A stretch of 37,568 nt of DNA from a virus: IMG/VR virus record IMGVR_UViG_3300045912_000479, positions 1-37,568 of that record; one strand, 5' to 3'. This document shows, piece by piece, positions 7,409 through 16,497 of the stretch. Both the position numbers and the translations under genes were made by a program. The stretch's first letter is position 1, and each line of letters begins with the position of its first letter. Under the pieces are notes generated by a model that was not told the DNA's origin, did no database searches, and saw only the letters and a list, made by a program, of their open reading frames with translations.

Positions 7409-9178
7409 GTGTCTATAAGAAAAGCTAAAACATCGGCAAAAATGTTCATTTCAGACCAGCAGCGCCTTCAAGATATCGTTCTTAAAACCATGAACCGTAT
7501 CAGTGAAATCGTCGGCGCTACCTACGGACCTGGTGGCCGAAACATCCTTATTGAAAGCGATATTCCTGGAATCCCCAACACCAATACTAAGGACGGGGTA
7601 ACAGTCTTTCAAGCATTAGGAGCTTCAAACTCATATGAACACCTCATCATCGAACAGGCTAGAGACTCAGCAAAGAGAACCGCGACGGAAGCCGGCGACG
7701 GAACGACTACCGCAACTATTCTTTCGGCAGCTATTATTAATTATTTGTATGAGTTCTGTAACGAAAACCCCAAATTTAGCCCACAGAAGGTAGCTCGAGA
7801 CGTTGCCTCCGTTGTTCGTAAAAAGCTCGTCCCTATGATCAGGGAGAGTTCTATTCCTATTAGTACAGAAAATATCAAACTCCTTAGGCTTGTTGCTAAG
7901 GTTTCAGCGAACGGTGACGACGACATGGCCGATGCGGTCATGAAGGCTTTTGAAGAGCTTGGCTATGGTGAAAACGCACACGTAACTATCAAGCAGGTCA
8001 GTGGTCCATACGGATATGAAGTTGGCCTGATCGAAGGTTTTCCTATTCCTATCGGATACGAAGAATCTATCGGAAAGTTTCACCCAGCTTTCGTAAATGA
8101 CCCAGGCAACCAAAGATGTATTCTTCAAAATCCAAAGTTTCTTTTATTTGATGGTCAGATAGGAGATCTGATCTCGCTACAAAACATCACAGATCAAGTT
8201 GGGCAAAAATATAATGATGGAGACGCGGACTATAAAAATCTCGTTATTTTTGCTCACGGATACAGCGATTCTGTAATCAACGCCCTTGCTTATAACTTTC
8301 AAGATCCAGCGACGATAAATGTAGTTCCGATGGTTACACCCAAAGCCCCTTTTATAAACGCTCAAACACATTTTATGCACGATTTAGCAGCGTTTACTGG
8401 AGCAAAAGTATTTGGAATGAAAGATAGTTTGGCGAAAGCTACAATTGCAGATCTTGGTTCTGGTATGACAACATTTGAAGCCTATCGATTCAGATCGACA
8501 ATAGTTGGCGATCCAGATCCTGTAAACATCGAAGTAAGAGCTGACGAGCTTGCACAGCAGAAAAAAGTAGCAGAAAGCAAGGAAGAAGGTATCTGGCTTG
8601 AAGAGCGTTTAGGTAAGCTTACTTCTGGTATCGCAAAACTTACGATTTACGGAGGCTCTAACGGAGAGCTTAAAGAAGCTCACGACCGATGCGAAGACGC
8701 TGTGTGCGCTGTTCGGGCCGCTATCAGCAAGGGCGCTCTTCCAGGTGGATGTCGCATTCTTTTAAATCTTTTTGATTATGTGGTTTCGTCTAAAGATGTG
8801 CCAAATCATGTAAAAAATGTTCTTGCGCCATCTTTGATGGTACCAATTACAAGACTCTTAAACAACGCCGGAGTCAACGATGAGGAATCGCAACAAATTA
8901 TCGAAAAGCTTTTGGCTGATAAGAACCTTGTATACGATGTGGAAAACCAAAAATTCGGAACAGCAGAAGAGCTTGGGGTATTTGATTCGCTGCCTGCTGT
9001 AGAAGAAGCACTAAAAAATGCAACGTCTATAGCAACTGTAATGGGTACACTTGGTGGCCTTATTGCATATCCTAGAGATGAGGTCTTTGAAAGACAAGAG
9101 GCCGCAGCAGATGCCGAAATGCAGAGAATCATCGAAAATCCTACAGCTTTTACAAACGAAGCCAACGAGAGGATTTAG
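7409..9178 (+). CDS. groEL: Phage GroEL-type chaperonin
   Basis: A 589-aa group I chaperonin subunit that should form ATP-driven folding rings for phage proteins in the host cytoplasm. The equatorial nucleotide-binding motifs are present: ATYGPGGRN (37-45), KDGVTV with D62, AGDGTTTAT with D97, and EDAVCAVRAA with D430, the counterpart of the ATP-hydrolysis aspartate D398 of E. coli GroEL. The return motif ERLGKLTSGIAKLTIYGG is clear. The apical domain is divergent and the protein is longer than bacterial GroEL (about 548 aa). The usual GGM-rich C-terminal tail is missing, and the last glycine motif reads LPGGC instead of AGGG. The GTG start follows GGAGG. The stop TAG overlaps the GTG of the terminase gene by one base. 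Confidence 0.95.
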   Translation: MSIRKAKTSAKMFISDQQRLQDIVLKTMNRISEIVGATYGPGGRNILIESDIPGIPNTNTKDGVTVFQALGASNSYEHLIIEQARDSAKRTATEAGDGTTTATILSAAIINYLYEFCNENPKFSPQKVARDVASVVRKKLVPMIRESSIPISTENIKLLRLVAKVSANGDDDMADAVMKAFEELGYGENAHVTIKQVSGPYGYEVGLIEGFPIPIGYEESIGKFHPAFVNDPGNQRCILQNPKFLLFDGQIGDLISLQNITDQVGQKYNDGDADYKNLVIFAHGYSDSVINALAYNFQDPATINVVPMVTPKAPFINAQTHFMHDLAAFTGAKVFGMKDSLAKATIADLGSGMTTFEAYRFRSTIVGDPDPVNIEVRADELAQQKKVAESKEEGIWLEERLGKLTSGIAKLTIYGGSNGELKEAHDRCEDAVCAVRAAISKGALPGGCRILLNLFDYVVSSKDVPNHVKNVLAPSLMVPITRLLNNAGVNDEESQQIIEKLLADKNLVYDVENQKFGTAEELGVFDSLPAVEEALKNATSIATVMGTLGGLIAYPRDEVFERQEAAADAEMQRIIENPTAFTNEANERI

Positions 9179-11694
9179 TGACTTTAGAAGAAAAAGAAGA
9201 ACAGCTAAAAAAAGAGCATTTTTTAGATGTTTTAGAAAACGCTGAACAGCTTTCAGATTGGGTTTATACCTATCTAGGTATACGTTTACCGTCAGACACA
9301 ATCGACCCAGACTCTAATAGTAACCCGATTAATGCTATGTGGGAAATTTATGAGGCTGTAAAGTTAAATAAAGGTGAAGATATACCTGGCTACATCATGC
9401 TTTCTGCTCGTGAAGCCTACAAAACTTTATCCAGTTCTATCCTTGAGGTTTTAATCCTATCTCACTTTCAGCTTTCTATCGCCCACATGGCGGCGATCGC
9501 ATCTCAAAGTAATAAAGCGATCAGCTATATTCAGTCATTTCTAGTTAAATTAAAACCATATTACGATTATCATGGTTGGACAAAGGTCGGAGATTCTAAG
9601 ACTAAAATTCAGTTCCAAACACCACAAGGAAATTCTCCATATATTGCGGTGGTTATCTGTACCCTTCAGGGGGCGAACTGTATTGCAGGGGATTCTATTT
9701 TAGAGCTAGAAAACGGAAAAACGATAAGAGCCGCAGAGGTTTCTGAGGGTTTGAAAATAAAAACGTGGGACTATAGAAATCAAAAAGATACCTACGTTGT
9801 CTCTAAAGGCATTTCTTTAACAAAGAAACATGCAAGAAAGCTTATCTTTTCAAATGGGTCTGAAATTATACTGTCTGACGATCATTTGATTTTTACCCAA
9901 AACGGGTGGGTATTTGCCGATTCTGTTAAAATTGGAGACAAGCTAAAAGCAAGCGATATAGTTTCTAAAAGTTTTGCAATTAAAAAAGATCATTATCAAG
10001 GTTTTGATAACAAAAAACTGCTTTCTTATAGAACCAATAGGGGTCTGACTGTAGATTCTGGCGAGTGGTTTTGTTCTGATAAAGATAAAGAAGGCTTTTC
10101 CTATTCAAAAGAGCCTACCAGCAAATTAGAAAAAGACTTATTTAAACAAGTAAGAAACTCTCTCAATATAGAGGTCACAAAAATTGAGCTATTAGGGCTT
10201 CAAGAATTGGTTGATTTACATATAGATAACGAAGATCCTGTTTTAAGATCTTTTTACGCAAACGGCGTTTTTGTTCATAATTCCGAGCATGTTCCTATCA
10301 TGTTCCTGGATGAGGTTGACGTTGTTCGCGACCCTCAAGCTTACGACGAAGCAAAGATGATTCCTGGTATGGAAAGAGGAACTTATCCAATAACAATAAA
10401 ACTTTCTACCAGAAAATTTGCTTTTGGCATGATGCAAAAAGAGCTTGAGCTTGCCAATACAACAGGCGAGGTCATTAAAAGATGGAACATTTTAGATGTA
10501 ACTGAAAAATGTTCGCCTGAACGTCATAAGCCAAATGAGGACGGTAGTAAGGTCGAACTTTACGTAAATAAAAAACTCCCATTAAGATCCTCATCTGAAA
10601 GCGACTATCAAGCTTTGCCAGATTCGCAAAAATCAGATTGGGAGAAGGTTAATGTCCATCCAGGGTGCGTCAAATGTTCACTTGTGGCTGTTTGTAAAGG
10701 GAAACTTGCAGATAAACCAGATACGGCAAAATTCAAAAAATATAGTCTTTATAAGCCAATAAAATCTGTTATTCTCAGTTTTAAGAAAATCCCACCAGAC
10801 ATGGCAGAGGCTCAGCTTATGTGTTGGAGACCTTCAACCAAGGGCTTGATATACCCAAGGTTTGAGGCTACCCAACAAAACGGGAACATGGTTTCTATTT
10901 CCAAGGCATGGGAAATAGTTACGGGTGATAAAAAAGAAAATGTAAATATTACACAGTTTGTCGGTATGCTTCACGATATTGGTGCAAAGTTCTATGCTGG
11001 AGTCGACTGGGGATACACCCACGAAAGCACGATTGTTGTCATGGCCGTCACCGCATCTGGGTACTCGTTCATAATTGACACCTACGGAAGCCCAGGTCTT
11101 GAGATTCATGATTTTGTAGAGATTTGCGCTACTTACCAGGAAAAATACGGTATCGGACGATGGTTTTGCGATAACGCAGCTCCAGCAAATATTAAAACCC
11201 TTAAAAAACGCCTTAAAATGATAGCAACCCATGTAGTAGTTCCTGATTTTAAAAAAGATGTCCTTGGAGGAATCGAAGCTATTCGCAGCCAAATTGTAAC
11301 TTCTACAGGGTCTAGAAGGCTTTTAGTCTTAGACACCCCTGAAAACAAAAAGATCGTTCAAGGTTTTAAGGTACATCACTTTAAGCTGGACATGGCCGGC
11401 AACCCGACAACGACACCAGATGACGAAGAATATGCGGATATTATGGATGCCTTAAGGTATATCGGGCAAAACGTGTTCTCCGTAACTGCCCAAAAGCCCC
11501 TTTCAGGTCAGAGTGTAGAGCCGACAAAAGCTATTCATCAGGCGGCCCAGGCAGACCCAAAGGTTGCCCAGGTTGCTCAGGGCGTAAATACTGAGCTTAT
11601 GAAGCACGAGATTTCTAAAAGAGCAACCCAACCTTCGTCCCAGATCGATGATAATATAAAGAGGAACCGTAAGCTGTTCTGGAACACGGAATAG
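9178..11694 (+). CDS. Terminase large subunit interrupted by an intein
   Basis: The DNA-packaging motor and headful nuclease. The 838-aa precursor contains an intein at residues 168-368; splicing would leave 637 aa. The ATPase carries a deviant Walker A, SAREAYKTLSS (K82), upstream of the intein and Walker B IMFLDEVD (D378, E379) just after it. The RNase H-like nuclease acids are D610 (GVDWGYTH), D665 (FCDNAAP) and D754/D757 (DIMDALRY). A cysteine cluster (GCVKCSLVAVC) between the two domains may bind zinc. The GTG start overlaps the chaperonin stop and follows GAGAGG. The C-terminus is A/Q-rich and probably flexible. Splicing is required for function, since the insert lies ten residues before Walker B. 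Confidence 0.95.
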   Translation: MTLEEKEEQLKKEHFLDVLENAEQLSDWVYTYLGIRLPSDTIDPDSNSNPINAMWEIYEAVKLNKGEDIPGYIMLSAREAYKTLSSSILEVLILSHFQLSIAHMAAIASQSNKAISYIQSFLVKLKPYYDYHGWTKVGDSKTKIQFQTPQGNSPYIAVVICTLQGANCIAGDSILELENGKTIRAAEVSEGLKIKTWDYRNQKDTYVVSKGISLTKKHARKLIFSNGSEIILSDDHLIFTQNGWVFADSVKIGDKLKASDIVSKSFAIKKDHYQGFDNKKLLSYRTNRGLTVDSGEWFCSDKDKEGFSYSKEPTSKLEKDLFKQVRNSLNIEVTKIELLGLQELVDLHIDNEDPVLRSFYANGVFVHNSEHVPIMFLDEVDVVRDPQAYDEAKMIPGMERGTYPITIKLSTRKFAFGMMQKELELANTTGEVIKRWNILDVTEKCSPERHKPNEDGSKVELYVNKKLPLRSSSESDYQALPDSQKSDWEKVNVHPGCVKCSLVAVCKGKLADKPDTAKFKKYSLYKPIKSVILSFKKIPPDMAEAQLMCWRPSTKGLIYPRFEATQQNGNMVSISKAWEIVTGDKKENVNITQFVGMLHDIGAKFYAGVDWGYTHESTIVVMAVTASGYSFIIDTYGSPGLEIHDFVEICATYQEKYGIGRWFCDNAAPANIKTLKKRLKMIATHVVVPDFKKDVLGGIEAIRSQIVTSTGSRRLLVLDTPENKKIVQGFKVHHFKLDMAGNPTTTPDDEEYADIMDALRYIGQNVFSVTAQKPLSGQSVEPTKAIHQAAQADPKVAQVAQGVNTELMKHEISKRATQPSSQIDDNIKRNRKLFWNTE
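9679..10281 (+). mobile_element. Mini-intein in the terminase (201 aa, no endonuclease domain)
   Basis: An in-frame protein-splicing element. It starts with C168 in block A (CIAGDSILELENGK), has a block B-like LSDDHLIFTQNGW, and ends with blocks F and G (LVDLHIDNEDP and GVFVHN, N368) followed by the extein serine S369. Removing it joins LQGAN to SEHVP. No LAGLIDADG, HNH or GIY-YIG motif is visible inside, so it is a mini-intein, somewhat longer than the minimal size. Its block B has SDDH where many inteins have TxxH. A free-standing GIY-YIG endonuclease gene lies 1.4 kb downstream and might supply mobility in trans; that is inference. Confidence 0.9.
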
Positions 11695-11709
11695 AGGCAA
11701 TCTTTAAAG
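11693..11709 (+). repeat. Intergenic motif copy 1, AGAGGCAATCTTTAAAG
   Basis: Starts within the terminase stop codon (TAG) and ends four bases before the ATG of the GIY-YIG gene. The same motif, in the sense direction of the gene that follows, occurs at 25479-25495, 30435-30450 and 35055-35070. No separate Shine-Dalgarno site lies between it and this ATG. Confidence 0.6.
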
Positions 11710-11713
11710 TGAT

Positions 11714-12430
11714 ATGGGTGGATTAATTTATAAAATAACCAATAAAATCAACGGTAAAAGCTATGTAGGGCTCACAACCCGAAAGCTTTCAGTTCGTTTT
11801 TATAAACATTTAAGTTCCAGTGGCTGTACGGCCATATCTGCAGCTATTCAAAAGTATGGAAAAAACAACTTTGAAGTTGTTGCTATAGACTCTTCCGATT
11901 CTTTGGAAGAGCTGAAAAAGAAAGAATCTTTTTACATACAGACCCTCGGTACCCTTTCTCCGGACGGATACAATCTGACTTCCGGTGGAGAAGCGCCATC
12001 TCCTTCGTTGGAAACAAGAGAGAAACTATCTCAGGCATTTAAGGGCAAGAAGCGATCGAAAGATGCCAGAAAAAGAATGGCAGAGGGCAAAAAAGGCAAG
12101 AAGACAGGGCCCTGCTCTGAAAAAAGAAAGAAAGCAATTTCTGAGGCCCTAAGAGGTAGAAAGCTTTCAATAGAACATCGTCAGGCACTTTCTATGGCAA
12201 AAAAAGGCAGAAAGCTGCCAGCTTTAGCTATCAAAAATAGAATAGCAAACATATCTAGACAAATACTCTGTCATCAAAACGGAAAGATCTATGATAGTAT
12301 AGTTAAGGCTGCTAGAATTTTAAATCTAGACTCTTCTAGTATTACTAAAAATTGCAAAGGAAAACAATCAATAGTAAAAGGATACTCTTTTGAGTATGTG
12401 AAAAAGGAAACTGCGAATGAGCAAAGCTAA
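11714..12430 (+). CDS. Free-standing GIY-YIG homing endonuclease
   Basis: A 238-aa endonuclease of the SegA/I-TevI type that cuts intron-, intein- or gene-less alleles to promote its own spread. The GIY-YIG domain begins at the N-terminus (GLIYKITN, then KSYVGLTTRK, with Y and R in catalytic positions) and runs to about residue 90, ending in DGYNLTSGGE. It is followed by two NUMOD3-like basic helical repeats (SLETREKLSQAFKGKKRS; RKKAISEALRGRK) and a NUMOD1-like C-terminal DNA-binding domain (NGKIYDSIVKAARILNLDSS, ending KGYSFEYV). It sits between two structural/packaging genes, and its last 14 bases overlap the next gene, whose ribosome site it contains. This fits an insertion that kept downstream translation intact. 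Confidence 0.92.
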   Translation: MGGLIYKITNKINGKSYVGLTTRKLSVRFYKHLSSSGCTAISAAIQKYGKNNFEVVAIDSSDSLEELKKKESFYIQTLGTLSPDGYNLTSGGEAPSPSLETREKLSQAFKGKKRSKDARKRMAEGKKGKKTGPCSEKRKKAISEALRGRKLSIEHRQALSMAKKGRKLPALAIKNRIANISRQILCHQNGKIYDSIVKAARILNLDSSSITKNCKGKQSIVKGYSFEYVKKETANEQS

Positions 12431-13355
12431 CATATTGGTTTATTTGAATATTTATAGAGATAGTAATCCAACAAATTCTCCCAATATGTCCCATACTAAG
12501 TGGCAAAGGGAGCTTCAGGGAGTTTCTGCTGAGAAGCCCCAAAGTATCGAGTTCAGCCTCGCACCTGGCGAATCTCGAGTCATGTTCGATGGCCAAAGAA
12601 CGCTTTCATCAGACAACACCACTGTTTACTCTCTTACTCTCAAGTCTGGAAGTACTTATATGCTAAAAAACACTAGCGGTACTTCTCCTGCTTTTAGGAC
12701 TCTTCGAAATATAGGCTCTGATGCAACCTCTCAGATAACAGTTACGGTTTCAGGAAGCCTTATGACCCTTCAGGGTACGGGAGGCACTATCATATCTACG
12801 GCTTCGGTTGTTGTAGGAGATGAAATCTCTATTGGAAATATTTTTAATGCTGCAAACCGTGGCAGGTTTAAGATTTTGTCAAAAACAACCAACAGCGTTA
12901 CCGTTGAAAACTCATCGGCTATCGCTGAAGCTTCTATCACTTTAGGTTCTAACTATGCCGACGAAATTAGAATTTACTCCGCATCAGGAGTGCAGAAAGG
13001 CGACAAAATTAAACTTGGTTCTGGATTTTTTTCGACTAATCAAAGTACATACGAAGTTACAGGGGTACAAGATAATTTGGTCGAATTTTTCTCTGCTGGT
13101 GTATTGGCCACCGAAACAGGGCTGGTAAACCCTTCAGTTACTATTTATTCTTCAGCAAAAAAGCTTGTGTATGTAGAAACCGATAAGCCTGTAAATGTTA
13201 CTGTTAACGGTATCGCAGAATCTAAGATCGAGCCTTTTATAGAAGGTAATAATTCACTTCCTGGTATGCTCTTAAAGCGTTCTACGATGTGGGAGATGAC
13301 GATCACTAATAACGGTACGGATATGGCAACCCTTTACTTTGTAAGTATCGAGTAA
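12417..13355 (+). CDS. Beta-rich virion structural protein
   Basis: A 312-aa protein lying between terminase and portal. Most of the sequence is short beta strands separated by Ser/Thr/Gly/Asn-rich turns (GSLMTLQGTGGT, SITLGSNYADEIRIYSAS, NVTVNGIAE), with no membrane segment, as expected for a head, neck or fibre-type virion protein. The repeated pattern of VQKGDKIKLGSGFF and VVGDEISIGNIF suggests a duplicated small beta domain. I cannot assign an exact role. The ATG at 12417 follows AAGGAA located inside the endonuclease gene and lies within its last 14 bases; an internal ATG at 12486 has no ribosome site. Confidence 0.65.
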   Translation: MSKANILVYLNIYRDSNPTNSPNMSHTKWQRELQGVSAEKPQSIEFSLAPGESRVMFDGQRTLSSDNTTVYSLTLKSGSTYMLKNTSGTSPAFRTLRNIGSDATSQITVTVSGSLMTLQGTGGTIISTASVVVGDEISIGNIFNAANRGRFKILSKTTNSVTVENSSAIAEASITLGSNYADEIRIYSASGVQKGDKIKLGSGFFSTNQSTYEVTGVQDNLVEFFSAGVLATETGLVNPSVTIYSSAKKLVYVETDKPVNVTVNGIAESKIEPFIEGNNSLPGMLLKRSTMWEMTITNNGTDMATLYFVSIE

Positions 13356-13358
13356 TCT

Positions 13359-16300
13359 ATGTCAGAAGATCAGCAAAAAACAAAAAAGAATGTGATTTTT
13401 GCGGCAGGAGAAATCGACGCAGCCGTATTAGAAGCCAATAACTTAGTAAAAAATGAAGGTGAGGGACCCCTTACGTTTGCCATCAAGCATGCGATGGGGA
13501 CGGCTAAAAAAAGTGCTGCTCCTCGTATCGGTTTTACAGAAGACCCAGTATCGACTGATCACTATGCAGGCGTTTATAAAATTAAGAAGAAGCTTCTTCC
13601 TGATTCGGTTCTTAAACTTGTTCGCGTCCAAAACCACTTGGTGGCATCAATACTTAGAGCACGGGCAAACACGATATCCATGTTTGGACACATTAAGAAA
13701 GATCGTTTTGATGTAGGTATTGAAGTTTCTATCAAATCAGAATTTGAAGAACACATCAAGCCAGAGCAAATGGTTAAGGTTAAAGACCGTATCGAGAGAT
13801 TTAAAAAAATGTTGGTCAATTGTGGCCACACTGAGGGCTTGCCAGAAAATGAAAAAATGAGCCTTTCAGACTTTTTCTATCTCCAAACTATGGACGGATT
13901 ATCTTTAGGCCGTTTCGCTACCGAGATTGTCTACGAAGAAAATGACAACGGCGACGGTCCAAATCTAAAAGATCGCGCCAAAAAATTTAATCGTTTTCGA
14001 CCTGTTGACGCAGGCACTGTATATAGAACGGTAAAAAAAGGCGAAACAGCTCAGGGTTTAAGACAGTCTGGTATCAGACTTCTTGAACAGGTTACGGGCA
14101 AAAAAATTAATGGGGCCGCCTTCGAAAAAGATGAATACGCGTATGTTCAGGTTATAGAGGGCACGCCAAAACAGGCTTTTGCACCAGATGAATTGCTGGT
14201 TCACAACCTTTTCCCATCAAACGATATTGATCATAACGGTTACCCAGTAACCCCTATCGATACATGTATTAGTTCAATTACTACACATCTTTCGATTGAT
14301 GCCTACAACAAGCTTTACTTTCAGAACGGAAGGGCCGCTAAAGGTATCCTGGTAATCAAGTCTGAAGAGCTTGATCAGAATACTTTAAACCAGTTAAAAC
14401 AAGACTTTATGGCATCCATCAACAATGTAGGCAACTCTTTCAGAGTCCCTGTATTTGGAGTCGGTAAAGAAGACGAGATAGGCTGGACGCCTATGGTTTC
14501 AAGTGCAGGAGATGGAGAATTCCAATTCTTGTACGATGCGGTCGCAAGAAATATCTTGTCAACTTTTAGTATGTCGCCTGATGAACTTCCTGGCTATGGA
14601 CACTTGTCAAGGGGGACGAACGCTCAGACATTGTCTGAATGTTTCGATATAGACTCTCCTTTCTTGTCCAGTCTCGGATATAAGACTGCTAGACAAATTC
14701 TTGGAGAAAAAACAGAAGCACCTCTTATGGTGTGGACTGGTAAAAAATGGCAAGAAGGTAGGGTATTTAAAACTGGAACCAAACAATTGGCCCAAACAGT
14801 TACAACTAGCGGTTTAACCGTAAGAACGTCTCCAGACCACAGATTTTTAGCTTTAGGTGAAGACGGATCGCCTGCATGGGTTCACCAGTCAGATTTAAAA
14901 GAAGGTGATTACGTTCTAGTTAACGCTCAGCCTATAAAGGGACACGAGGATTTCTTACCTTCTTTTAACGGCAAAAAAATCACTAAAGAACTTCTTGAAG
15001 TTCTAGGCTGGATGACAGGAGACGGTTCTCTTATTGCTCCTCGTTTTAGAGCAGGTGGAAAGATAGCCTTATTTTATCATCACGATAAAGAAGCAGACGT
15101 ACAACAAAGACATTTAAATATACTGACTTCTTTTGGTGTTAACGCCAAAGAAGACAATAAGCCCGTTTCTCCAGAAGAGCAAGAAAAAATTAAGGGGCGC
15201 TATGGATTTAAAAATGTAGCAGAGTTAAGAAGGCGCATAACTATCTATGATACCGATTTTGTTAGATTTTTACTAGAAAATGGATTTGAAACCTCTTCAA
15301 ACGGTAAATCCATCCCAGAATTCTTGCATCTAATACCTGCTGAATATAAGGCTGCCTTTTTAAGAGGACTATTCTCCGCCGATGGACATGCGACCACCAC
15401 AGGACAGATTATTTTAACTATACAAGAAGATCATTTAAGAAATGAAGTTAGAGGGCTCTTATACGAATTGGGTATAAGATCTAATGGGTATAAAGGAGTC
15501 AAAAGGGATAATAGCAGACCAGATAACCTATCTGGAACTCAAGATTTTAGCCATAAAATCTCTGTAAGAGACACTGAAAAATATTGGGAAATGATCGGTT
15601 TTGTTCAAGAGCATAAAAACTTTAGGAGAAAAGAGAAAAAATGGCTATTGGATGAACTTCCTCATTCTACCGTAAATCTTTTATGCTCTACGATAAAAGA
15701 ATCGGAAGGTTTCAAGCTATTAGACAAGGCAGAAAGAGATGGTTTGACCGCAGCCATTAAAGGCACTATAAACCTAAGTTTAAATACCATAAAAAGGTAT
15801 GCGGCTAAGGCTAATGTTATCTTGCCTGAATGGATTAGCGAGTATAACGTAGAAAAGATAAAAAGCACAAGTCTTCTTGGCGAATCATGCGAGATGGTCG
15901 ATGTAGAGGTTTTTGATGACGAACACGCGTTTGTATTGAACGGGTTTGTAGTCCATAACTCTTCAAACGAGTTCAAGCTAACAGCCGCTCGAGACACTGG
16001 TTTAAGACCGCTTATTCTTCAGTTTCAATCATTCTTAAATGAAAAACTTTTCCATATTATGGACCCTGAGCTTGCCCAGCTTTGCACGATCAAACTTTCC
16101 GGTTTAGATGCACAGTCAAGAGATCAGGAAACAAATAGGCTTCAGCAAGCAATGCCGATCCATATGGACTATGATCAGGTTTTGACCGATGTCGACAAGA
16201 AGCCTGTTGGGGAACGAATGGCCGGAAAGGTGCCATTTAACGAACACTGGCAAATTATCGCAGACAAGTATGTGGATGTTGCTGAAATTATGGCCGAATT

Positions 16301-16496
16301 CATGCAAAGCCCAGCGGCCTTGGCTGATCCTCTCTTAAAGTATAAGAGAGATCCGTTTTGGATTCAAAATATGCAAATTTTGATGCAGATTAACCCTGCT
16401 GCCGTAAAGGCTTATTACGCAACAAAACCTTATGCTATTGAGATCTTGAAGATGATGATACAAGATTATCTAGAAGAAGATTCAGAGAGGAAGTAA
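13359..16496 (+). CDS. Portal protein interrupted by a LAGLIDADG intein
   Basis: The portal forms the ring at the capsid vertex through which DNA enters and leaves. The 1045-aa precursor would splice to 605 aa by removing residues 428-867. Portal character comes from its place directly after terminase and before a MuF-like protein, and from the host sequence: an N-terminal helical region (VLKLVRVQNHLVASILRARA), the ISSITTHLSIDAYNKLYFQ stem region, the FSMSPDELPGYGHLSRGTNA segment typical of phage portals, and a C-terminal part ending in acidic residues. The extein junction reads AQTLSE/SSNEFKL. Translation of the next gene is probably coupled: GAGGAAG at the portal end serves its ATG. Confidence 0.9.
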   Translation: MSEDQQKTKKNVIFAAGEIDAAVLEANNLVKNEGEGPLTFAIKHAMGTAKKSAAPRIGFTEDPVSTDHYAGVYKIKKKLLPDSVLKLVRVQNHLVASILRARANTISMFGHIKKDRFDVGIEVSIKSEFEEHIKPEQMVKVKDRIERFKKMLVNCGHTEGLPENEKMSLSDFFYLQTMDGLSLGRFATEIVYEENDNGDGPNLKDRAKKFNRFRPVDAGTVYRTVKKGETAQGLRQSGIRLLEQVTGKKINGAAFEKDEYAYVQVIEGTPKQAFAPDELLVHNLFPSNDIDHNGYPVTPIDTCISSITTHLSIDAYNKLYFQNGRAAKGILVIKSEELDQNTLNQLKQDFMASINNVGNSFRVPVFGVGKEDEIGWTPMVSSAGDGEFQFLYDAVARNILSTFSMSPDELPGYGHLSRGTNAQTLSECFDIDSPFLSSLGYKTARQILGEKTEAPLMVWTGKKWQEGRVFKTGTKQLAQTVTTSGLTVRTSPDHRFLALGEDGSPAWVHQSDLKEGDYVLVNAQPIKGHEDFLPSFNGKKITKELLEVLGWMTGDGSLIAPRFRAGGKIALFYHHDKEADVQQRHLNILTSFGVNAKEDNKPVSPEEQEKIKGRYGFKNVAELRRRITIYDTDFVRFLLENGFETSSNGKSIPEFLHLIPAEYKAAFLRGLFSADGHATTTGQIILTIQEDHLRNEVRGLLYELGIRSNGYKGVKRDNSRPDNLSGTQDFSHKISVRDTEKYWEMIGFVQEHKNFRRKEKKWLLDELPHSTVNLLCSTIKESEGFKLLDKAERDGLTAAIKGTINLSLNTIKRYAAKANVILPEWISEYNVEKIKSTSLLGESCEMVDVEVFDDEHAFVLNGFVVHNSSNEFKLTAARDTGLRPLILQFQSFLNEKLFHIMDPELAQLCTIKLSGLDAQSRDQETNRLQQAMPIHMDYDQVLTDVDKKPVGERMAGKVPFNEHWQIIADKYVDVAEIMAEFMQSPAALADPLLKYKRDPFWIQNMQILMQINPAAVKAYYATKPYAIEILKMMIQDYLEEDSERK
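14640..15959 (+). mobile_element. Full-length intein with LAGLIDADG endonuclease in the portal (440 aa)
   Basis: The protein-splicing element begins at C428 (CFDIDSPFLSS), with block B LTVRTSPDHRFLALGEDG, and ends with block F EMVDVEVFDDEHAFVLNG and block G VVHN (N867), followed by extein S868. Between them sits a dodecapeptide homing endonuclease with both LAGLIDADG motifs: LEVLGWMTGDGS (546-557) and LRGLFSADG (668-676), each with its acidic residue. The element is therefore predicted active for both splicing and homing. It is unlike the terminase intein, which lacks the endonuclease. Confidence 0.93.
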
Positions 16497-16497
16497 C

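Noticed and set aside
8806-9301. Minus-strand frames of 96-119 codons
   Set aside because: They are antisense to the chaperonin C-terminus and terminase start, both clearly coding, and have no ribosome sites.
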